DNA of 64,000 nt from Sphaerolaimus hirsutus (taxonomy: Eukaryota; Nematoda; Chromadorea; Monhysterida; Sphaerolaimidae). Location of the stretch: assembly GCA_964036195.1 (NCBI GenBank), contig OZ038454.1:23732315-23796314 (forward strand), in the 5' to 3' direction. A program made the translations under genes and the position numbers. Shown here piece after piece: positions 56,227 to 64,000 of this stretch. The first letter of the stretch is position 1, and every line of letters begins with the position of its first letter. The notes beneath the pieces were generated by a model. The model worked only from the letters and a program-made list of their open reading frames with translations. It did no database searches and was not told where the DNA came from.

Positions 56227-57048
56227 CACTTCCCAACAGCAAGACCACTCAATCTTACAGCCATAGCACACTTCAGCAGTTCACATGCCTCACTGAGGGG
56301 TAGCCCAAGGCGCACTGGCCAACCAAATCTGCCACGTGCACCAGGGCGTTGATCCACGCGAATACCTGAAGGGGGTGGGGGGGTTGAGTTGGTTTTGGGG
56401 GTTTTATTAGTGTAGAGTGATTTGAGAGATGGTAACATGGACAGTAACGCACACGCAGTGTATGAAAATGTGCTGTGAAGTGTAAAATTGAAGGCATTTT
56501 CGCCAAATTTGAAATTTCATGTCAGATCATCAGATCTACCTGGTGCTCGGTGAAATGTCTTCATTTACCACTTTTACAATAAACAATTTATCTGTTATTA
56601 AAAAAAATTTGTCTGGCATTTCACACTTTTAAATCAAAATTTACAAGCTGCGGGATTGTTTGCCTTTGTTTTTCTGCTTTACATGACACACAGAACAAAT
56701 TGAACGTGTCCTCTTAAATAAGTTGTGTTAGACCGCCCCACCAACCCCCCAAAAATAATAAATAAACCCAAACCTCAAATGAATTTCAATTTTAAAAAAC
56801 ATAAGGCTCAAAACGCATGTCGTAGGCGTTACATTCAAAGTAAACTGGACGGACATCACACTGAATCATCACTATGAATGCTACCATATTTTGATGAATA
56901 AAGTCACGTTGTGATGCAATTTAGGTAACCAAACATGGGAGCAATGCGGTGTGAGTAAAAGACTTTCCTGTCTGTGTCTGTTCCTTTTTCAGATGGAATA
57001 TGGTAGATTTCGTTGTAAGGTGTGTCGTCAGTAGACTATCAACGCCAG
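56227..57048. other. Unassigned sequence
   Basis: No exon with matching splice phases was found. A decayed TATACTCGG-type fragment (GGACGGACATCACACTGAAT) may lie near 56850. Confidence 0.35.
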
Positions 57049-57056
57049 TAGTAAAC

Positions 57057-57542
57057 CATACTTGTTAAAACGTATTTACGTTTACTCGATAGATACGTAT
57101 ACTCGGGTACTGCGTAAATACGTTTACGCTTCCTCCCAAAAAAATACCAGTAGTCACATACTCGCGTTCTTTTTGAAAGTACGTGAGTACAGAAAACGTA
57201 TTTTAAAGGGACAGAAAATGTCATTTTACCCGATAGAAACTGACAAACATAGGACATTTTCCTATGAAATACTTATCAGGGGAGAAAAACACACATCTTT
57301 GGTGTATTTCAGAGTAAAAATTGAAGAAAAAAACGCCTATTTTGTGAGAAAAATACCCGCTTTTACGTTTTCCCTGGAAAAATACTCATTTTAACGTTTT
57401 CTCTGGAAAAAAGTATTTTGCTCACCTTTTACGCAGCGTAAAAAAAATACTTTACGTTTTCTGTACTCATGTGTGAGTAAAATAAAAATACTTTACGTTT
57501 ACGTTTACTTTAAAAGAAAGTTCAGTACTTTTAACAACACTG
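57057..57542. mobile_element. hAT-like MITE with TTTACG arrays, copy 3
   Basis: CATACTTGTTAAAACG and TTTTAACAACACTG ends between exact octamers TAGTAAAC (57049-57056 and 57543-57550). It has the same interior motif as the copies at 5730 and 44322. It lies in the intron just after exon 57575-57727 of the MARVEL-like gene. Confidence 0.88.
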
Positions 57543-57574
57543 TAGTAAACGCCACCCCCATCCCCAAAACCCAC

Positions 57575-60500
57575 CGCGGCCGCAATCCAATTTGGCTGTA
57601 TGCCCCCCAGTAGGGCGCGGGACAGGTCGTGTAGAGTGCCGTCGTCGTTGGCCGCGCCCGCGTAGTAGCTCACCGTGATAGCCAAAGACACTTGAAGTAG
57701 GACGCATACTAGGGTTAGGGCGCGCTCCTGCGAATGGGTAGGGTTTGTAGGGTAGGGTTCCTTATGTAGGGTGCTGGGTTGCTTGTGCAAGCCTGTGACA
57801 CTGTGACAGACCCTGTAAAATGTAAAATTCCTTGTAAAATTGCATGTGTCATGTAAAAGTCCCTATAAAGTGCCAAATGTCATGTAAAACACCCTGTAAA
57901 ATGTCTAATATCATGTAAAACCCATGTAAAGTATCGAAATATTTTTCTACGTAAACATAAGATTTGGATAAAAAAGATAATATTAGCGTAGGGTAGAATA
58001 AGATTTGGATACTTTACACTGTTTTGCAGGACAATTGACACTTTACAGGGTCTTTTACATTTCACATAGTCTTTTACAGGGTCTGGGACTGCCCCCAGAT
58101 GTGGGACGGTGGAGTGGAAGTGATTTTAAAGCGACTCCACCGGAATCCCCAACCTCAACATTTTCAAACTAAAAAGTCCTTGACCCCAGTTCTGCAATTG
58201 TCTTTGCTAAGCGACGAAACCATTGTAGTGATGGAAAAGCGCCAGAAAAAATGGCGCCAGGCGCCAAGGGCGCCATGGCGCCATTCGGAAAGTGGGCGCC
58301 AAGCGCCAGGGGCGCCACAGAAAAAGGGCGCCAGGCGCCAAGGGCGCCATGGCGCCATTGAGAAAGTGGGCGCCAGGCGCCAGGGGCGCCACGGAAAGAG
58401 GGCGCCAAGCGCCAAGGGCGCCATGGCGCCATTTGGAAAATAGGGCGCCAGGCGCCAAGGGCGCCAAAATAAAAAAGTGCCTACAACACCATGCGTGTGC
58501 TAAAAATGTTTCTGCAGCACCATTGTACGCGCATTCAGATCTTAATGCGCGTTCTCCAGGATGTAATGACCAAAAACAAGGCTAGGAACAAAAATTTTTT
58601 GAATAAAATATACATGACGAATTCAAACGTAATGGAAATTGTCATTTGACAACAATCCATTCATTACAAATAGACCTTTCCAAACAATGTTTCCTAATTG
58701 CAACGATTTAAATCCATTAATTTATGATTTTGCAAGTTAGACGGTCCATCATTCTTGTCTTCTGATCCGTCAGACAGATCTGATGAACCGTTGGACGAAA
58801 GATTTCCACCCACTCACACCACTCCGTCCATTTTTCTGGCGAATTTAGATCATCCACGGATGCGGCTTTCATTTTTTTCCGTTTACACAGCACCAGGGTT
58901 GGCAAAATCTCAGAAAAAAATAAAAATAAAATAAAAATAAAATGGAATATTCAAGAATAAAATAAAATAAAATAAAATGGAAAATTTAAGAATAAAAACA
59001 AAAATTGTATAAAAATTCGAATTTTTGTAAAATTTTTGTAAAATTGTATAAAAATTCGTATTTTTGTAAAATTGTATAAAAATTAATATTTTTTGTAAAA
59101 TTTTGTCTCATTGCTTGAGTCTCTACCTGTTTTTTCATGGATCTGGGGGCAGTCCCAAGCATAGTAAAGTGTCAAATCTCATGTAAAATGTCATGCAAAG
59201 TGTCAATTGTCATGACAAATGTAAAGTAAAGTGTAAATTGTCATGACATGCAAAAATTAAAGTATCAATTTTCAAGCAAATTGTGTTCAAATCTCATGTT
59301 TTATTTCAAAATCTTATGTTTTGTATCCAAATTATGTTGTTGTTGACTCCAAATCTTACGTGAACATTTGGATACAAAAACATAAGATTTGGATATAAAA
59401 CATACTATGGATACAAAAACACAAGATTTCGATACACAATTTACACTTTGCATGACATTTGTCATGACAATTGCCACTGTGCTTGAAATTTTACATGACA
59501 CTTGACATTTTGCATGACAATTGATACTTTACTTTACATTTGTCATGACAATTGACACTTTGCATGACATTTTACAAATGTGCCAAGCACACTCCAGTAG
59601 TCCTTCTACTGAAAATGCAAACCATTCTTATCAATAATTGTAACTTTACACTTGCAGCTAGCTAACAATACATAATGCATGCAACTTTTGAAAAGAAAGG
59701 GAAAAATTTGTCACAGGTTTTTCATGTATAGGTCTAATTATAACATTTTTCTGGCCTTGCATGCATGTTTCTGATTTTTTGTAAAATTTTTGTACAATTT
59801 TTGTAAAATTTTTGTAAAATGTGTCATTTTATTTTATTAATGACTTTTGGGAATAAAATAAAATAAAATAAAATGAAACAAGAATAAAATAAAAATAAAA
59901 TAAAATTTTTATACAATTTTTATACAATTTTACTAAAATGAATTTTTATAAAACCAACCCTGCACAGCACTCACCGTGAAACCTTGCTGGCGCCTTTTTG
60001 GCGCCCTTCTAAAGCAGGGCGCCAGGCGCCAAGGGCGCCACGGAAAAAGGGCGCCAAGCGCCAAGGGCGCCATGGCGCTTTTCAGAATGTGGGCGCCAGG
60101 CGCCAAGGGCGCCACAGAAAAAGGGCGCCAAGCGCCAATGGCGCCATGGCGCGGCGCCCTTTGGCGCCCTCAAATGGCGCCAGCGCCATGGCGCCATTCC
60201 ATCACTAAACCATTGCCTTCACATACATAAAAAAAATAGGATAAACATTCCAACATCCCACCCAAAGCTCACTATAGCCGTGGCGGCGCCTTCCATGGCC
60301 CTGTGCAAATTGAGCGCGTAAATGACTATAAGCACGATGGTGACCATCATGCTGACGTAGCCGGCGAACACGGCGTAGCCCATGCCGTGGGCCACCCTGC
60401 CGAACTCGTTGATGTACACCGTGCACGCGGGCCAGTTCATGCCTGCGGGGGGGTAATATGGTTGGTTACAAGGGGTGCTTGAATAAGTCTCCCTTGACCC

Positions 60501-61043
60501 AAGGGTGATTTTGAGGGGGGGTTTGTTGGGGGGGGGTCGATGGAGAGTTTTCCAGGGGGCAGGGGGCAGTCCCTGACTCTGTAAAATGACAAATGTCAAC
60601 CTAAAAGATTTTATGACTGAACTTTGTATGGCAATCGATACTTTACATGACATTTGTCATGACAATTGATACTTGGCATGACACCTTACATAATATTTGA
60701 CACTTTACTTTAGACTTTACAGGGTCTCTGGGATTTGCACCAGGAATATATCCGGCTGTTACCGAACAGAATCTTACCGGACTATCATTCCATATCATTG
60801 TAGACAGTTTTATACTTCCTGCAAAATACGTTGCAACTGCCACACCCTTTTCTACACCCCCAAATTACCCCCCCCCCCCCGGGACTAACCATTCGAGTTG
60901 CAAGTGACAGTGCACAAGCCCATGACCAGTAGCCCTATAGCCAGCTGTGCCCAGCGGAGCAGGCACCAGGGGGAGTACAGGTACTGCGGCTTGCAGTCGA
61001 CGCGCGTGTCGGGCATGTAACGGGTCTCGCGCGGCGCGTAGGG
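57575..61043 (-). CDS. MARVEL-like multi-pass membrane protein, three internal exons (partial)
   Basis: Exons 60890-61043, 60273-60442 and 57575-57727 join in frame with phases 1 and 0. They encode about 159 residues with three hydrophobic helices: WCLLRWAQLAIGLLVMGLC, then GYAVFAGYVSMMVTIVLIV, then LTLVCVLLQVSLAITVSYY. The loop between helices 1 and 2 has two cysteines (CNSN and NWPACTV). This order and spacing resemble MARVEL-domain or tetraspan vesicle proteins, but the fourth helix and both ends were not located, so the family is inference. The third exon is followed by a GTGGGT donor, so the gene continues downstream. The intron between 60442 and 60890 has G-rich ends that are inverted copies of each other. 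The exons are much more GC-rich than their surroundings. Confidence 0.68.
57791..58098. mobile_element. CAGACCCTGTAAA-family MITE in a MARVEL-like intron
   Basis: GACAGACCCTGTAAAATG at the left and CAGGGTCTGGGACTGCCCCC at the right. The core is an imperfect palindrome of AAGATTTGGATA. Relative to the minus-strand gene it lies in the opposite orientation to the spliceable one. Confidence 0.75.
58226..60207. mobile_element. GGCGCC-array hAT-like MITE, copy 5, with nested hAT-like element
   Basis: TAGTGATGGAAAAGCGCC and GGCGCCATTCCATCACTA ends between exact octamers AACCATTG (58218-58225 and 60208-60215). The centre is the reverse of copy 1 at 900-1800, including GAATTCGCCAGAAAAATGG. A 1.07-kb hAT-like element splits it at 58894-59962. 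Confidence 0.9.
58894..59962. mobile_element. hAT-like MITE, CAGGGTTGG family, copy 2
   Basis: CAGGGTTGGCAAAATC and ACCAACCCTG ends with exact octamers CACAGCAC (58886-58893 and 59963-59970). Copy 1 of the GGCGCC element shows the empty site. Arms of TAAAATAAAA and TTTTTGTAAAATT repeats surround a TGTCAATTGTCATG / TATCCAAATC core like that of 23770-24741. Confidence 0.92.
60557..60739. mobile_element. GGGCAGTCCCTGAC MITE in a MARVEL-like intron
   Basis: GGGCAGTCCCTGACTCTG and GGTCTCTGGGATTTGCA ends between exact CCAGG copies (60552-60556 and 60740-60744). The TSD length matches that of the introner-type elements. Confidence 0.78.
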
Positions 61044-61757
61044 CTGGGTGGGGGTCGGGTGCGGGAATTTTTTTTTGTTTTTCTCCTTTTTTTCCAATGG
61101 TTGTGAGAGCAACATTTTTTGAGCAAATGAACATATTTATTAAAGCCCCTTTCACACGATTTTTGTGACGTCACCGACAACACTTAAAAAGTTGAATAAG
61201 TCGAGTAAAAGTTCCATATTCATGACAAAGTGGTCAAAGTGGTCAAAGGTGGCGACAACGGCAAAATGTTCCTCGAGCGACAAAAGCACGATTCATCTGC
61301 TTTATTTTTGTCGTCACAGAAAAGCGTGTGAACACTGCTTAAGCGGCGTTTACACTGCAAAATGTGCCGACAAATCAAAAAGTGAAAAAGTTCCATAAAT
61401 CCAGAATAAAGTTCCATATCTGCGAGAAAAAACAGGTCAGTATACTCATTAGTTAGGTGCACTCACATGCCAAATTTCAGATAAATCCGCCTTTTTGTTC
61501 CAGAGTTATAAGCATTTTAAAAATTTCACGTTGTCGGTTCGCTTTTTTTGATCGAAAAAATGTTGTTGTCGGCACAAGCTTTTGATTGGCGACAATGCGG
61601 CAATGAGCGCTTGTCGTCACAAGAAAAAAAGTGTTGTCATGTGAGCCTGATTTTTGTTGTCGATTGTCGCCACGAGCTGCGAACGTGTTTTTTTCATTTT
61701 TTTGTGACGACAATGAGTAAATTTTACAACAGGTGCTGAAGTTTACCACAGTTGCTT
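61044..61757. other. Sequence rich in TTGTCG/GTCACAAG motifs
   Basis: It starts with intron sequence of the MARVEL-like gene. From about 61143 (CCCCTTTCACACGATTTTTG) it carries repeated TTGTCGTCAC and GACGACAA motifs in both orientations, suggesting a further MITE whose ends I cannot place. Confidence 0.4.
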
Positions 61758-62205
61758 ACCGTATTTCCTTGAAATACCCCCCCCCCTTGAAATACCCCCC
61801 CCCCTCTGGGGACCACTATGAAACAATCACCCCCCCCCTCGAAATACCCCCCCCCAAATTGAGTGTAAAGGGAACGTACATGACAATAACTGTAGTTTGT
61901 GTTCTGTGTACTGCAGAACACACGTTAAAACAATGTCGGTGTCACGTTAGAACAGTGTACATACCATCTACATTCTAATATTAGTCTGCAGAACCTTATA
62001 AATGGCGGTTTTTGTTGCTTTTTTCGACGTCTGCGTACGTTTCAGACGACAATTTCGTACTTGGTTTTCAAAAATTTTCTTGTGAAATAATAACCCCCCC
62101 CCCCCTCGAAATACCCACCCCCCCCCTCGTTTAACCCCCCCCCCCCTCTCTCGGGACCACTATGAAACAATCACCCCCCGGTGGGTATTTCGAGGAAATA
62201 CGGTA
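61758..62205. mobile_element. TACCGTATTTCCTTG MITE, complete copy
   Basis: TACCGTATTTCCTTGAAATA and TATTTCGAGGAAATACGGTA ends with C-rich arms. The centre has GAACGTACATGAC and CACGTTAAAACAATG. Confidence 0.82.
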
Positions 62206-62529
62206 TATAAGTGTGTGAGCAAGTAGTATATAGTGAGTGATAGGGGGAATGCATATTCATTATGGCTGGTTGTCGAGGGAGGACATAATTGTCTCACTCA
62301 CCCATAGCATGGTCAGACACACCAAACTGCGGGAATCACAAAATCGTACGATAAAAAAATTTGGAACACGTAAACACCTTCCCGGTCAAGTAAGCCACCC
62401 ATTTTTTTATTTCACTTCGAAAGCTATATCTTGGGCTATGGTGGGGCTATAGAGCTGAAACTTTGTGAATATATAGTTGTAACATCCCTCTACTCTGCAT
62501 CAATGGGGGGAGGCATGGCGACTCACTAC
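62206..62529. other. Unassigned sequence
   Basis: A 71-codon open frame (62237-62452) begins with an ATG, but nothing supports it as a gene: no splice context and no recognised domain. Confidence 0.3.
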
Positions 62530-62650
62530 TAGTGATGTTAAAGGCACCGGAAAAAATAGCACCGCACCACACCGGCACCTTTGCCAACGCATGAAAAGGG
62601 CACCTGGCACCCTGGGGCACCGGCCAGAAAATGGCACCGCACCTAGCATT
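62530..62650. repeat. GGCACC-array relative of the GGCGCC elements, one end
   Basis: TAGTGATGTTAAAGGCACCGG begins like the GGCGCC-array elements, but the array unit is GGCACC. A right end was not found within the window. Confidence 0.55.
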
Positions 62651-63484
62651 GAAAAAAATGACCGATTTTGAGAAAATATAATTAAATATTATCTCAGAAA
62701 ATCTCTCAAGAAAAAAATATAATTAAATCTCACGGGTGATTTTTGAAAATATAATTAAATCTCTGAGAAAATCTCTTTCAGTTCAAAAAAATCTCAGAAA
62801 ATCTCTCAACTTAAATCAAGTTTTAATCATATTTCAAGGTGCTTGATCCATTAAGAGTAGATATTAAGCAACATGTGTTGTTGAAGCTTTTCATTCACAT
62901 TTTCAAATGCTAACAACTTCTACTGACATGACAGCACACTTTTTACTATTGGTCTGATGCATAAGTTTTTGCCGTTTCAGGATCATCTTGCATTGGATTG
63001 GAGCATCCTGGACAATCAATGGGGTTTCAGCCAGGAAACCTATACAAAGTAGAATTCATTCAATCATAAAATTTTACTGTGAAATTGATTATGTGAAAGT
63101 AGATCCAGTACTAATATTTATCTCAATAATGTCCAAAACTCAACATGCACCATCCACCGTTTTCTGGTGTTTCGATTTTTCAATGAAATTTCAATGGAAC
63201 ATTAGTTGGAAACCTAGGTAGAGTTGGAAACCAGCTTATATACCTGGACTGAATCCTAACAATCCTGGGTGATCCAATAGAAGACAATGCTGAAGATGAT
63301 GTTGCAACGCAAAAACTTTTGCAACAAGCTAGTACCATTTACTTTCTAAATAATCAACAAAAATATGATTTGGGTACATTTTTTCTCATTATAGAATACA
63401 CCATGTTCACGTGCCCCACAGAATTTATCAGATGACTTTTGTCACCAAATTTTGGTAACTTTATTTGCAAAGCATGCAGTACTA
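62651..63484. other. Unassigned sequence with AAAATCTCTC repeats
   Basis: A short repetitive block of GAAAATATAATTAAATCTC and AAAATCTCTC at 62660-62815 is followed by AT-rich DNA. No gene recognised. Confidence 0.35.
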
Positions 63485-64000
63485 CATAGTGGTTAAAAAC
63501 TTTTACTTTTACTCCAAAAATATGTATACTCGAGTTCTGACTAAATATGTATATGTTTGCTCTGAAAAAGTACCAGTACTGCATGTGTGTAGTTTTTGCA
63601 CCATGAGATGTCAACATAAACCTCTAATGTCCAATTTATGCTTCTTTTCTGGTAATCTCATCCTGTTTGAACCCTACCAGTACTCATGTTTACATACACG
63701 TTTTCAAAGTACTTGAGTACAGAAAATGTGTTTCAAATAGAACCTGATATTGTTTTTTTTTAAGCCATAGAAGGGAAAAAGGGGATAGAAACGTGTTAAA
63801 ATAGCCTAAGGGAAATAGCCAAAATGGGCATAAAGGTACATAATAGTTAAAAATAGCTGATAATAGGCAAAAAGTACATGAAGTAGTGTATTTGAAGGTG
63901 AAAATGTGCTTAAGTTAGGAAATTGGTGATTTTGAGAAAAATTGTGGCAAAAGTTCTCAAAAATACTCACTTTTTAGAGAGATTTTCTCGGGAGATTTTC
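63485..64000. mobile_element. TTTACG-family hAT-like relic at the window edge
   Basis: CATAGTGGTTAAAAACTTTT and ATACTCGAGTTCTGACTAAAT resemble the left arm of the TTTACG family. The copy is degenerate and its right end was not identified before the window stops. Confidence 0.45.

Noticed and set aside
57690..57730. CCCTAACCCTA-like motif suggesting a telomeric remnant
   Set aside because: The motif lies at a splice junction of a coding exon and is not repeated in tandem beyond two units.
62237..62452. 71-codon ORF near the right end as a possible gene
   Set aside because: It has no recognisable domain, splice pattern or paralogue and lies just beside a MITE; length alone is not evidence.

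Overview
The window is repeat-dense nuclear DNA from an animal, probably an invertebrate. The animal call rests on a spliced small heat-shock gene with a metazoan-type alpha-crystallin domain (ending ...DGVLTVEAP), spliced seven-transmembrane receptor genes and a MARVEL-like membrane gene. No rRNA, tRNA, CRISPR or prokaryotic operon is visible. Most long ORFs in the window are read-through of low-complexity transposon arrays and are not genes.

Layout. 1-11.9 kb: nested non-autonomous DNA transposons. 11.9-19.6 kb: receptor gene A (minus strand), an intact 7-exon 7TM gene of 372 aa by my splicing model. 19.6-24.7 kb: intergenic MITEs, a 163-bp foldback and a short tandem repeat. 24.75-34.42 kb: paralogue B (minus strand), a pseudogene with a 4-bp insertion in exon 3 and a whole LINE (28667-34391) inserted at about codon 10. 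34.4-37.9 kb: MITEs. 38.2-44.1 kb: a second LINE copy (plus strand) with an uninterrupted 1675-codon ORF. 44.1-49.7 kb: MITEs. 50.0-53.0 kb: a five-exon small HSP gene (plus, 230 aa). 53-57 kb: AT-rich sequence and a hAT foldback. 57.6-61.0 kb: three exons of a four-TM, MARVEL-like gene (minus, incomplete). 61-64 kb: more MITEs.

The main discovery is that introns of the receptor genes are transposons. Short inverted-repeat elements inserted at C(C/A)WGG targets duplicate the target. On the strand where the target reads CCAGG, the duplication plus the first base of the element creates GT...AG, so the element splices out without a scar. Gene B carries such an intron (28354-28575) at a codon where gene A is uninterrupted. 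The exon 6/7 intron is one element in B and two head-to-tail elements in A. The exon 4/5 intron, present in both paralogues, has inverted-repeat ends and a CTGG target. It appears to lack an AG acceptor, because any upstream AG would read an in-frame TAA.

A second theme is hAT-like MITEs with exact 8-bp duplications, whose arms are filled with family-specific tandem arrays (GGCGCC, CGATATT, GATCCC, GGAAAACGG, TTTACG). At least fifteen copies are resolved, several nested. No intact DNA transposase is visible in the window, so these elements must be mobilised from elsewhere.
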